NCBI RefSeq assembly: GCF_005503015.1
Contig: NZ_SCOL01000001.1
Location: forward strand, 930,001-994,000
Direction of reading: 5' to 3'
DNA from: Bacillus sp. E(2018)
GTDB lineage: Bacteria; Bacillota; Bacilli; Bacillales; Fictibacillaceae
Length of the DNA stretch: 64,000 nucleotides
In this document: positions 1 to 7,959 of the stretch, one piece after another
Position numbering within the stretch: the first letter of the stretch is position 1
How the letters are laid out: each line of letters begins with the position of its first letter
Notes under the pieces: generated by a model
What the model was told of the DNA's origin: nothing
Seen by the model: the letters and a program-made list of their open reading frames with translations, nothing else
Database searches by the model: none
Translations under genes and position numbers: made by a program

Positions 1-243
1 ATTGAGTTTCAAACATTAAAAGATTTAAAAGCATTTGAACAAGACATTATTAAAAAAGGATTTAAAACGGAGGATTTCGAACAGAAAAAGAATGAAGAAG
101 GAACATTTACCATCACAATCTCTCGAGAAGACGGTGTAGATTACGAAATGATTGATGCTGTTACATACCTGATAATTGAAACAGCACAGAAATATAATGG
201 CGAATATGACGGTTGGGAGTCTCCTGTTGTTCTTAAAAAGTAA
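1..243 (+). CDS. RraB-family protein, C-terminal part (gene runs off the window)
   Basis: The frame is open from base 1 to a TAA at 241-243 and encodes the last 80 residues of a protein whose start lies outside the window. The fragment is acidic, and its end (EYDGWESPVV) closely resembles the end of the ribonuclease E inhibitor RraB (EYDGW motif). Family members bind RNase E-type enzymes in proteobacteria. The role in Firmicutes, which mostly lack RNase E, is unknown. Only the C-terminal half is visible, so the assignment rests on the motif and the acidic alpha/beta pattern. Confidence 0.7.
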   Translation: MEFQTLKDLKAFEQDIIKKGFKTEDFEQKKNEEGTFTITISREDGVDYEMIDAVTYLIIETAQKYNGEYDGWESPVVLKK

Positions 244-276
244 AATCTTAAGTTATCTTAATTAAGGAGCAATCTA

Positions 277-795
277 ATGACAGATTTAGTTAGCGGATAC
301 CAATGCACATGTTGTGGCAAATATCATGATGAACTTCCTTTAAATTATGGAATTGAAGCACCTGTCTATTATGAAGAGGCTACTAAAAAAGAGAGAAACA
401 AGCATTTTGAACTTACGGATGACTTTTGTGTAATGGACGGTGAACATTTCTTCATAAGAGGCTGTATCGAAATTCCCATTATTGGATCTAATGAATTTTT
501 TGTATGGGGTGTATGGGTATCACTTAGTAAAGAAAACTTTGAACGGACCTTAGAGCAATGGGATGACCCAAATAGTGAGCAACTAAAGCCGATGTTTGGG
601 TGGTAATCTACACATCTTCCCATGTATCCTGAAACGGTAAATTTAAAAACGAATGTACATATCCGCTCACAAAATTTGCGACCTTTTATTGAGCTCGAGC
701 CTACCGATCACCCATTATCGATTGAGCAAGTACAAGGAATTACAATGGATCGGGTTAAAGAAATTGCTCAATTTTTTTGTGAACTTAGTAAATAA
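277..795 (+). pseudogene. DUF2199 family protein interrupted by an in-frame UAA stop
   Basis: Translation starts at ATG 277 after AAGGAG and gives 109 residues with an N-terminal CTCCGKYH zinc-binding-like motif, ending at TAA 604-606 directly after MFGW. The same frame then stays open to 795. That second part encodes LPMYPETVNLKTNVHIR and a FIELEPTDHPLSIEQ stretch, which is the conserved C-terminal half of DUF2199 proteins. A TTA to TAA change would explain the break, since a Leu is normal after GW in this family from memory. The two halves together have normal family length. It may be a recent pseudogene, a truncated but working protein, or a read-through product. The family has no known function. 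Confidence 0.75.
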
Positions 796-815
796 GTCTA
801 TAGAGAAGTTTATGA

Positions 816-853
816 AAGGGATCAGATAAATTTATTCATCGGTTCTCTTTTTT
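816..853 (+). terminator. Imperfect intrinsic terminator after the DUF2199 gene
   Basis: A GGGATCAGAT arm pairs imperfectly with ATCGGTTCTC and is followed by six T. It lies just after the reconstructed DUF2199 stop at 795. Confidence 0.5.
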
Positions 854-964
854 AATTGAAACTCGTCGTTTCATAAAGTTCCTTATAAAAAGGGATCGTG
901 CGTGGACTTGCTACATACTTCCTATATAATAATGCTAACAAGCTTCTTTTTAGGAGGAACAACG

Positions 965-1654
965 ATGAGCACGGAAAAAATACTAATTGTTGAAGATGAG
1001 AAAAAGATAGCCAGGGTTATTCAACTAGAACTTGAACATGAAGGATATGAAACAGAAACAGCTACGACTGGCATGGAAGGATTAGAAAAATTCAAATCAG
1101 GCAACTGGGATCTTATTCTGCTCGATGTGATGCTGCCTGAATTAAGCGGCCTAGAGGTATTGAGACGAATCCGAGCTACAGGTAGTCATATTCCAATTAT
1201 TTTATTAACGGCCAGAGATGCCTTGCCAGATAAAGTGAGCGGGCTAGATCTTGGTGCAAACGATTATGTGACTAAACCGTTTGAAATTGAAGAATTGTTG
1301 GCTAGAATCCGAGCATTTCTCCGCATGAATCAACGCTACACAGAAGATCAAGATAGCGAAGTATATGAACTAGGTGAACTGACCGTTAATTTAAAAACGA
1401 GGGAAGTTAAGCGTGACACTACCTTAATTGAATTAACACCGAGGGAATTTGATCTTCTTGTTTTCTTGATACGAAACAAAAACCAGGTATTGAACCGTGA
1501 TCAAATATTATCAAAGGTATGGGGTTACGATTATTATGGCGATACCAATGTTGTAGATGTCTACATACGCTATCTGCGAAAAAAGATTGATTCTACTTTT
1601 TCGCACCCCTATATTCATACGATTCGTGGAGTAGGCTACACGATGAAGGAGTAA
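965..1654 (+). CDS. ykoG: OmpR-family response regulator (YkoG-like)
   Basis: This 229-aa regulator has a receiver domain (residues 4-115; acidic pocket ED at 10-11, phospho-acceptor Asp54 in LLDVMLPE, Lys in NDYVTKPFE) and a C-terminal winged-helix DNA-binding domain ending IHTIRGVGYTMKE. I chose ATG 965 because AGGAGG sits 8 bases upstream. The longer frame from GTG 902 would overlap a likely -10 TATAAT at 925-930. The kinase gene starts 3 bases after the stop. The order regulator, kinase, PepSY protein matches B. subtilis ykoG-ykoH-ykoI, which is the basis for the symbol. It probably activates the two PepSY genes downstream. Confidence 0.85.
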   Translation: MSTEKILIVEDEKKIARVIQLELEHEGYETETATTGMEGLEKFKSGNWDLILLDVMLPELSGLEVLRRIRATGSHIPIILLTARDALPDKVSGLDLGANDYVTKPFEIEELLARIRAFLRMNQRYTEDQDSEVYELGELTVNLKTREVKRDTTLIELTPREFDLLVFLIRNKNQVLNRDQILSKVWGYDYYGDTNVVDVYIRYLRKKIDSTFSHPYIHTIRGVGYTMKE

Positions 1655-1657
1655 CCC

Positions 1658-3022
1658 ATGAACATAAAAAATAGGATAACTTTGTTTTCAACGGTGTGGC
1701 TTTTGATCATCCTACTTATTACGAATAGTGGTATCTATCTATTGTTTCAAAAGAATTTACATGATAATGCTCTTGAGGGTACAGAGACAAGGATGGAAAG
1801 TTTGACGGAAGCCGTAAAAACTTCTTCTGAAACTAAAATGAACATGACACAGCTATTAAGGGCCTACCTTCCTGCAGATTCAATGGTTCGAATTATTACA
1901 GAATCCAATTCTGTAGCTGCCACTTCATCAAGAATTACGGATGATGATAAGCTTGATGATATTAAACCGACATATAGACCGAATCAATTTAGTGAAGTAA
2001 AGAACATAGACGGTATGATTTACACCGTTGCTCAACACCCGGTAATTTGGGCAGATGGGGAGGTTGTTTCTTTACAGTTGATCGAAAAAGAATCTTCCAT
2101 TCCTAACTCTTTGCAAATCTTAAGAATCGTTTTAATTATAGCAACATTACTCATCTTAATTCCTTCTTATTTGGGAGGGCGATTTTTGAGTAAGTTAATT
2201 TTAGTTCCGATCAGCCATTTAACACGGACGATGGAAGAAAATCAGAGACTCGGAACGTATAAGCGGATCACGATTAATAAAAAATCGAATGATGAATTAA
2301 ATAATATGGCAAGAACGTTTAACCGTATGATGGATCTACTCGAAAATAACTATAAAAAGCAAGAACAGTTCGTTTCAGATGCTTCCCATGAACTGAGAAC
2401 ACCGCTTACTGTTATTGAAAGCTATGCAAAAATGCTAAAGCGGTGGGGAGGAAGTAGGCCAGAGATTTTAGAGGAAGCTGTAGAAGCGATCCACTCAGAA
2501 TCCATTCGGATGAAAGAGTTAACCCAACAAATGCTTATTCTAGCAAGGGATGAGTCGCAAGTGAATCTGCAATTAGAACAATCCAATTTGGTTGTAATGG
2601 CTAAAAATGCGGCAAAAAATATGAACAAGGCGTATGACCGTAACATTCAAGTTCATTCCAATTTAGAGGATATTCATGTTGAGTGTGATTCATTAAAAAT
2701 TAAGCAAGTTCTAATCATCCTTTTAGATAACGCCATTAAGTATAGTTCGGAAGCGATTAAAGTAGAGTTAACCAAACAAGGAAACTCTGTCAGGTTATCC
2801 GTATCAGACAATGGGATCGGTATTTCAAAGGAAAATCTAGATAAAGTCTATGATCGATTCTTTCGAGTAGATCAAGCTAGGAGCAGGGATAAAGGTGGAG
2901 CGGGCTTAGGACTGTCCATCGCAAAGCAAATTGTTTCTGCTCACCAAGGTAAGATCGATCTAGTTAGCGAAGAAGAAAAGGGAACAACCGTTACAATGGA
3001 GATTCCTGTGAAACAGAGTTAA
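1658..3022 (+). CDS. ykoH: Sensor histidine kinase (YkoH-like)
   Basis: A 454-aa membrane kinase. It has an N-terminal TM helix (about residues 8-30), an extracytoplasmic sensor domain of about 120 residues, a second TM (about 153-175), HAMP, a HisKA domain with phospho-His244 in SDASHELRTPLT, and a HATPase domain with the N box DNAIKYS, DNGIGIS and GGAGLGLSIAK. It lies 3 bases after the regulator gene, so the two are cotranscribed. The signal is unknown. The two PepSY genes that follow suggest a cell-envelope or extracellular peptidase-related cue, which is inference. Confidence 0.85.
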   Translation: MNIKNRITLFSTVWLLIILLITNSGIYLLFQKNLHDNALEGTETRMESLTEAVKTSSETKMNMTQLLRAYLPADSMVRIITESNSVAATSSRITDDDKLDDIKPTYRPNQFSEVKNIDGMIYTVAQHPVIWADGEVVSLQLIEKESSIPNSLQILRIVLIIATLLILIPSYLGGRFLSKLILVPISHLTRTMEENQRLGTYKRITINKKSNDELNNMARTFNRMMDLLENNYKKQEQFVSDASHELRTPLTVIESYAKMLKRWGGSRPEILEEAVEAIHSESIRMKELTQQMLILARDESQVNLQLEQSNLVVMAKNAAKNMNKAYDRNIQVHSNLEDIHVECDSLKIKQVLIILLDNAIKYSSEAIKVELTKQGNSVRLSVSDNGIGISKENLDKVYDRFFRVDQARSRDKGGAGLGLSIAKQIVSAHQGKIDLVSEEEKGTTVTMEIPVKQS

Positions 3023-3051
3023 TTCTCATCATTTTCTCATCTTATTCTTAT
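3023..3051 (+). promoter_or_regulatory. Three 11-bp-phased TTCTCAT repeats upstream of the first PepSY gene
   Basis: TTCTCAT occurs at 3023 and 3034 and TTCTTAT at 3045, exactly 11 bases apart. Tandem direct repeats phased by one helical turn are typical sites for OmpR/PhoB-type regulators. The same motif with the same phase recurs before the next PepSY gene (3859-3898), so both genes are probably targets of the adjacent YkoG-like regulator. Confidence 0.6.
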
Positions 3052-3099
3052 GGAGCTTTCATTCTTACATGAGAAAATTCATGTAAAGGGGGAATACGT

Positions 3100-3807
3100 A
3101 TGAACAAAAAAACAGCTGTGATTTCTGGAATCATAATCGTTATTCTCCTTCTTGTCTTCGGCACAAGAGAGTGGGTGAATGGAAACCAGAGCAGTACATT
3201 AGAAAAAGAGAAAATCAATAAAATCGTAAGCGCAAAATATCCTGGAGAGATTTTATCTACAGAATTAACGAATCGAGAAGATAAACGTCAATTCAAAACA
3301 GTGTTGAAAAGTGAACAAGGTGTTTATGTGATCTGGTCTGATGCGGTTTCGGGAGAAGTTCTTAACGTGAAACGAACAGAAGAAGAAGAATCTCAAAGGA
3401 AATTGATTACAAAGGATGAAGCGGAAAATATAGCTGCCAAAGATGGTAAAGTGAAGTCTGCTGAGTTTGATGAAGCAAACAAAGTCTATCTTGTTTCTGT
3501 CCAGAATGAAGGCAAAACATATCGATTAGAAATTAACGGAACCACTGGGGACATTAAAACTAAAAAAGAGGTTGAATCTGGAGATGAACCAGCTCAACCG
3601 AACACAAAAATAACAGAAGAAGAAGCTAGACAAATCGCTCAAAATGAAGTGAAAGGGACTATCACGGATATTGAGCTAGATGATGAAGACGGTGTAATCG
3701 TTTATGAAATCGAGATTGAAACAAAAACGAAAGAAGCACAGATAATCATCAATGCGTTCTCTGGTGAAGTAACCTCCGTAACGATGGAAACGAAAGATAA
3801 TGACTAA
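3100..3807 (+). CDS. ykoI: Membrane-anchored PepSY-domain protein (YkoI-like)
   Basis: A 235-aa protein with an uncleaved-looking N-terminal TM segment (residues 5-22) and an extracytoplasmic part of repeated PepSY units. Two clear units contain TKDEAENIAAKDGKVKSAEF and TEEEARQIAQNEVKGTITDI, each followed by a strand ending in a TGDI- or SGEV-type turn. PepSY domains are known as inhibitory or chaperone modules of secreted peptidases and in sensor partners. Start ATG 3100 follows AAAGGGGG. It lies 77 bases after the kinase gene, with phased regulator boxes in between. A role as a negative accessory protein of the kinase is possible but unproven. Confidence 0.8.
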   Translation: MNKKTAVISGIIIVILLLVFGTREWVNGNQSSTLEKEKINKIVSAKYPGEILSTELTNREDKRQFKTVLKSEQGVYVIWSDAVSGEVLNVKRTEEEESQRKLITKDEAENIAAKDGKVKSAEFDEANKVYLVSVQNEGKTYRLEINGTTGDIKTKKEVESGDEPAQPNTKITEEEARQIAQNEVKGTITDIELDDEDGVIVYEIEIETKTKEAQIIINAFSGEVTSVTMETKDND

Positions 3808-3838
3808 GAATGCTCTAAATAAGAGCATTCTTATTCTT
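3808..3838 (+). terminator. Intrinsic terminator after the first PepSY gene
   Basis: A 9-bp perfect stem GAATGCTCT / AGAGCATTC lies directly after the stop codon and is followed by a T-rich run. The second PepSY gene therefore probably has its own promoter. Confidence 0.8.
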
Positions 3839-3858
3839 TTGAGAAAAATCACCACAGG

Positions 3859-3898
3859 TTCTCATCGTTTTCTAATCTTCTCTTCTCTTTGTTCTCAT
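3859..3898 (+). promoter_or_regulatory. Phased TTCTCAT repeats upstream of the second PepSY gene
   Basis: TTCTCAT at 3859, TTCTAAT at 3870, a degenerate copy at 3881 and TTCTCAT at 3892 form an array with an 11-base period. A -10-like TATTAT lies about 12 bases after the last box, so the array occupies the -35 region as at activator-dependent promoters. Confidence 0.6.
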
Positions 3899-3948
3899 TT
3901 TAACTGTCTATTATAAGGTTATAGATAAAAACAAGGAGGAAACAACAA

Positions 3949-4536
3949 ATGAAAAAACTAACAAAAATTATTGCAGGTACAGTATTAGTCGGTGGTATTG
4001 GAGTAGGAACGTATACTTATGTAGAAAATACACCAAGTGCGTTTGCTGCTAAGAATGTCATTTCTGAAAAACAAGCAAAAGACATTGCATTAGAAAAAAC
4101 AAAGGGCGGAACGGTTACTGAGATGGAACTTGATCGCGAAGGACTAAAGGACAAATATGAGATTGAAGTTCTTAACGGAGAGAAAGAATTTGATCTTGAT
4201 ATCGTTGCAGAAACAGGTAAGATCTCTAAAGTGGAAGAAGGTATGAAAGATCAAGATGACAATGACAACGACGATGATGGAGATGACGATAACAATAGCG
4301 ATGATGACAATGAAAGCTCGGATCGCGATGATCAGATAGATCCTGCAAAAATTAAGATCACTTCTGAACAAGCGCAGTCCATTGCACTGAAGAAAGTATC
4401 AGGAACTATAAAAGAAATGAGTCTTGATGATGATTATGTTTACGAGTTTGAGATTCAAAAAGACGGTAAGGATATAGATGTCAACGTGGATGCTATAACA
4501 GGTGAAGCAGTCGTTGATGAGAATGATAACAATTAA
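3949..4536 (+). CDS. Secreted PepSY-domain protein with acidic linker
   Basis: A 195-aa exported protein. It has a signal peptide (MKKLTKIIAGTVLVGGIG, likely cleavage after SAFA near residue 33), a PepSY unit (about 38-95), a very acidic Asp/Asn linker (about 98-126, almost all D, N and S) and a second PepSY unit (about 130-190). ATG 3949 follows AAGGAGG. It differs from the preceding PepSY protein in lacking a retained TM anchor. The acidic linker suggests cation binding, for example Ca2+, which is inference. Its own promoter region carries the same phased boxes as the first PepSY gene. Confidence 0.8.
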   Translation: MKKLTKIIAGTVLVGGIGVGTYTYVENTPSAFAAKNVISEKQAKDIALEKTKGGTVTEMELDREGLKDKYEIEVLNGEKEFDLDIVAETGKISKVEEGMKDQDDNDNDDDGDDDNNSDDDNESSDRDDQIDPAKIKITSEQAQSIALKKVSGTIKEMSLDDDYVYEFEIQKDGKDIDVNVDAITGEAVVDENDNN

Positions 4537-4557
4537 TCACCGTAATCACCAGAATAG

Positions 4558-4589
4558 ACGAGGTTGCCTAGTAAAGGCGCCTCGTTTTT
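4558..4589 (+). terminator. Intrinsic terminator after the second PepSY gene
   Basis: ACGAGG-TT-GCC pairs with GGC-G-CCTCGT and is followed by T5. The rest of the gap up to 4894 is AT-rich. It holds a TATAAT at 4769-4774 that could serve the terC gene. I found no yybP-ykoY Mn riboswitch consensus there. Confidence 0.75.
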
Positions 4590-4894
4590 AAGTATGTAAG
4601 CAATTTATTAACTGTTTTTCTGTTCATTTCTTTTTCTGCATTTTCAAGTAGAAAGCACCATCTAAAACGCAAATACCCGTGAGCAAAAAAACAAGATAAA
4701 CCCTTTAAATAACTAACTTTGTTAAGTTTTAAATTCGCTTAAATAAGGTAAAAATCTAAAAAATAATATATAATCTTGTTAGTATAGAGTTGTTCCAAGT
4801 AGTGCAAGTATTTTCTTGAAGAGTATCTTGCGACTAAAATGGTCATTCTATGGATATTACATATTATTTGTATGATTTGAAAGGAGATTCATGA

Positions 4895-5668
4895 ATGGAT
4901 TCAATTTGGTTAGAGTACGGCTGGGCATTATTGATATTAATTGGACTTGAAGGTTTGTTATCTGCTGATAATGCCCTTGTACTAGCGGTTATCGCAAAAC
5001 ATTTACCTGAGGATGAGAAGAAACGGGCGATTAGTTACGGGATTCTTATGGCGTTCGTTTTCCGTTTCGGTGCACTTTTTGCCATTTCATTCATCGCGAA
5101 CGTTTGGCAGATACAAGCGATCGGAGCAGCTTATCTTTTATACCTCGGATTAAAGCATGTAATACAAGCTAAATTCGGTAAAGAGAATGAGAAGATCCAA
5201 GAAGAAGTAGAAGAAGAAGCAAAAGGAAAAGGTTTCTGGCCAACAGTTGGTAAGATCGCTATCGCTGACTTAGCGTTTGCGATCGATTCGATTCTAGCTG
5301 CAGTTGCACTTGCTCTAGGTCTTCCAGATTCACCACTTGGTGATTTTGGAGGAATGGACGGTGGACAATTCATCGTCGTTGTTCTTGGAGGAGTTGCGGG
5401 TCTAATCTTGATCAAGTTTGCAGCAACTTGGTTTGTTAAGTTGTTAGATCAACGACCTGCATTAGAAACAACTGCTTATGCAATCGTTGCATGGGTAGGT
5501 GTGAAGCTAGCGGTAATTACACTTGCTCACAATGATATTGGAGTGTTAGATCACGATTTTCCACATAGTACGGTTTGGACAATCATTTTCTATGGTGTGT
5601 TAGTTGGTATAGCGGTAATCGGATGGTTTGCACCGGCTAAATCGAAGAAAACTGAAAAATCTTTATAA
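4895..5668 (+). CDS. TerC-family integral membrane protein
   Basis: A 257-aa polytopic protein with about seven TM helices. The two TerC signature motifs are present: GLEGLLSADNALVLAV (residues 18-33) and DLAFAIDSILAAVAL, whose acidic residues line the presumed metal path. Family members such as B. subtilis YceF and YkoY work in Mn2+ export and in metalation of exported enzymes. Start ATG 4895 follows AAAGGAGA. An ATG four bases upstream is in another frame. The gene stands alone between two terminators. Substrate cannot be read from the sequence, but Mn2+ is the likeliest. Confidence 0.85.
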   Translation: MDSIWLEYGWALLILIGLEGLLSADNALVLAVIAKHLPEDEKKRAISYGILMAFVFRFGALFAISFIANVWQIQAIGAAYLLYLGLKHVIQAKFGKENEKIQEEVEEEAKGKGFWPTVGKIAIADLAFAIDSILAAVALALGLPDSPLGDFGGMDGGQFIVVVLGGVAGLILIKFAATWFVKLLDQRPALETTAYAIVAWVGVKLAVITLAHNDIGVLDHDFPHSTVWTIIFYGVLVGIAVIGWFAPAKSKKTEKSL

Positions 5669-5681
5669 GCTACACAAAACG

Positions 5682-5714
5682 AAAGTCAGCGGAATGATCT
5701 GCTGACTTTTTTGT
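5682..5714. terminator. Intrinsic terminator between convergent genes
   Basis: AAAGTCAGC / GCTGACTTT forms a 9-bp stem with a T run on the plus strand. It ends the terC transcript and may also serve the converging gene at 5745. Confidence 0.8.
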
Positions 5715-5744
5715 TTATCCACGATTAGTTTATATGAAAAACAT

Positions 5745-6137
5745 TTAGCTGGAGAGCTTTTTCCGATCGCTTCGCAATGTAAACAAATGAAAAATTGCAA
5801 GGATAACGCAACATATTATGCTAAAAAAGAGACCCATAAAACCTTGCATCATAACCCATCCTGTTGTAAAGGTTCTGAAAATCCAGAGATACCAAAAGCC
5901 ACCTAATAAAATAAAGCATGGACCAGCAAATAGACGCAACTTTTTGTTGAATTTGTAAATGATATAGGTTGCACCAATCATTATTATGGTATAGAAGGGT
6001 GGTATATGTAGTTCGAATCGAGATTGAGCATCTTCGGGTGTTTCGTAAGGTTGATTTAATTCTACAAACGTAAGAACGATTGTTATAAGTGATAGAAGTA
6101 TTAATCCCCATAAGACGGTCTTATTTAATGTATTCAA
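5745..6137 (-). CDS. Hypothetical four-TM membrane protein
   Basis: I do not recognise this protein. It has about 130 residues with four hydrophobic segments: near the N-terminus, then FYTIIMIGATYIIYKF, FILLGGFWYLWIF and GFMGLFFSIICCVILAIFHLF. It ends in a short basic tail. The open frame extends to 6188, but GAAAGGGG lies 8 bases before a TTG at 6137, so I take TTG as the start. It is transcribed towards the terC terminator. Confidence 0.6.
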   Translation of the reverse strand: MNTLNKTVLWGLILLSLITIVLTFVELNQPYETPEDAQSRFELHIPPFYTIIMIGATYIIYKFNKKLRLFAGPCFILLGGFWYLWIFRTFTTGWVMMQGFMGLFFSIICCVILAIFHLFTLRSDRKKLSS

Positions 6138-6378
6138 TAGAAAAACCCCTTTCGTAAGTTTGTTATCTATCACAAGGTACATATCCATTATATGTTAAAT
6201 GATGTAATTGAAAAATACAAAATTGTTTTCGATGCTAATTTTGAAGTTTAGCTCAAGACAAAATGTCACACATCCTTTATTCGTCCACCTAAGAAGGATT
6301 AGCGTAACTTATATGGAAATCATAAATTTGGCTGAAAGCTAATCTTATTAAGCTAATATGATGAAGGACGTGGAACTA

Positions 6379-7131
6379 GTGAAATCAACTGAAATCTTAA
6401 AGATGAATAAACAAAGATGGGAGGTATCAGCCGAACGTTTTTTCGGTCGAACAGCACTCCCAGAGTACGGACCTTTTTCTTTAAGTGAAGCACAACTCAA
6501 ATTATTTGGTTCAATAAGCGGTAAAACGGTGTTGGATATCGGTTGCGGTAGTGGTCACTCTTTGCAATATATGGGGAGAAAAGGTGCTAAAGAATTATGG
6601 GGATTAGATTTGTGTACGAAGCAGATTGACACGGCCAGAAGTGTTTTACAAGATCAACAAGTAAAGGTTACATTAATTGAATCTCCTATGGAGGAGAACC
6701 CGGGATTACCAAACAGTTATTTCGATATTGTTTATTCAATTTATGCTTTGGGCTGGACAACAAATTTAAGTTTTACGTTCGCAAATATTTATAGTTATCT
6801 CAAACCAGGCGGCGTTTTTATTTTCAGTTGGGAACATCCTCTTCATGATCGGTTGAAATACGAACAAGAACAATCTACGTTTATATTTAACAAGTCTTAT
6901 GTGACTGAAGGTCCGGAATATAATGAAGGTTGGCAGAATTTAGCCGTCATTCATCACAGAAAATTAAGCACTTACATTAATGCTTTAATTAAAGCAGGTT
7001 TTATGATAGAAAAAGTAATAGATGATGTTTGCTTACCAGATGAACAATCGGAGAATCCAGCGAGATGGTATTCCACTCAAAAAGCAAACCTTGTTCCAGC
7101 TACTTTTATTATAAAAGCATCAAAAAAGTAA
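6379..7131 (+). CDS. Class I SAM-dependent methyltransferase
   Basis: About 250 residues. The Rossmann motif I VLDIGCGSGHS binds SAM, GLDLCTKQID follows as motif II, then the FDIVYSIYALGW and LKPGGVFIFSWEHP motifs. Methyl acceptor unknown. Start choice is uncertain: ATG 6358 and ATG 6361 lack a clear ribosome site, while GTG 6379 has GAAGGA upstream, so I use GTG. It is followed 24 bases later by an ANT(4')-like gene, probably in the same transcript. Confidence 0.75.
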   Translation: MKSTEILKMNKQRWEVSAERFFGRTALPEYGPFSLSEAQLKLFGSISGKTVLDIGCGSGHSLQYMGRKGAKELWGLDLCTKQIDTARSVLQDQQVKVTLIESPMEENPGLPNSYFDIVYSIYALGWTTNLSFTFANIYSYLKPGGVFIFSWEHPLHDRLKYEQEQSTFIFNKSYVTEGPEYNEGWQNLAVIHHRKLSTYINALIKAGFMIEKVIDDVCLPDEQSENPARWYSTQKANLVPATFIIKASKK

Positions 7132-7155
7132 TAACTGTTTAAAAGGAGTTCATTA

Positions 7156-7914
7156 ATGACTAGTTGGAAACCTCAAGAATTTACTACAGATGACAGATTA
7201 CATGTTGCAAATGAGATACTTGAAAATTTATTAAGTAAGTATGGAAAACGTTTAATTTCGGTTGCGATTGAAGGGTCAACTGCGAAAGGAACTGATCGTC
7301 CTCAATCTGATTTGGAATTACGAGTGGTTGTGGATAGCAGGGAAAGTGAATGGTATCCTTTCTTTTATAACGGAATGTTCGTAGGTATTAGTTTTAATAC
7401 AATTGATAAGATTAAATCTAAAGCAAGAAGCATGGATTACGAATGGTGTGTAAAAGGTGATGTGTTGTTCACGTGTAAGATTCTTCATGATCCAACAAAC
7501 TTATATGAGTCTCTAAAAGAAATAGCATTGAAAACGGAGTCACAAACTGATTTCAATATCTTAATGAAAGATGCTCTTGCGGATATGTATGAACATGTTT
7601 ATAAAATTTTTACGGCAAAAGAATCAGACACGTTTGTAGCCGCACATGAGGCACGGCAGGTTGCTTATTGGGCAACAATGTTGGTTGGATTAAAAAACCA
7701 TCACAAATTTTTATCGAGCAGATCCATGTATGAAGAAGCGTTTAAACTTCCTAGTTTACCGAATCATTATGAAATGAACATAAAAGAAGTATTATCTTTA
7801 CATACAGAAGTACAAAAATTAAGAAGTTTTGTTGGTGATTTGTGGAGCTCTACAGCTGAATGGGCAAAATTCAATGGTATTAGTCTCGAAGAGGATCGGT
7901 TAACCTTTTTATAA
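7156..7914 (+). CDS. Kanamycin-nucleotidyltransferase-like protein (ANT(4') family)
   Basis: A 252-aa protein that lines up along its whole length with the aminoglycoside 4'-nucleotidyltransferase of Staphylococcus as I recall it. It has an N-terminal nucleotidyltransferase core with GSTAKGTDRPQSDLEL (GS motif plus metal-binding D-x-E) and a C-terminal helical domain with YEHVYK, which sits at the catalytic Glu region, and ARQVAYWATMLVGLKNHH. Known enzymes transfer AMP to the 4'-OH of kanamycin, neomycin or tobramycin. The divergence suggests a chromosomal relative whose activity must be tested. ATG 7156 follows AAAGGAG. Neighbours are a methyltransferase and a VOC protein. Confidence 0.75.
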   Translation: MTSWKPQEFTTDDRLHVANEILENLLSKYGKRLISVAIEGSTAKGTDRPQSDLELRVVVDSRESEWYPFFYNGMFVGISFNTIDKIKSKARSMDYEWCVKGDVLFTCKILHDPTNLYESLKEIALKTESQTDFNILMKDALADMYEHVYKIFTAKESDTFVAAHEARQVAYWATMLVGLKNHHKFLSSRSMYEEAFKLPSLPNHYEMNIKEVLSLHTEVQKLRSFVGDLWSSTAEWAKFNGISLEEDRLTFL

Positions 7915-7959
7915 AGGCACTTTTAAAAATCAAAAATCTTAACGAATTGAGATGAGACT

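Noticed and set aside
902..964. N-terminal extension of the YkoG-like regulator from GTG 902
   Set aside because: It overlaps a -10-like TATAAT, has no ribosome site, and the receiver domain begins right after ATG 965, which has AGGAGG.
4590..4894. Possible yybP-ykoY Mn riboswitch before the terC gene
   Set aside because: TerC genes often carry this leader, so I looked for its conserved segments (such as GGGGAGTA) and did not find them.
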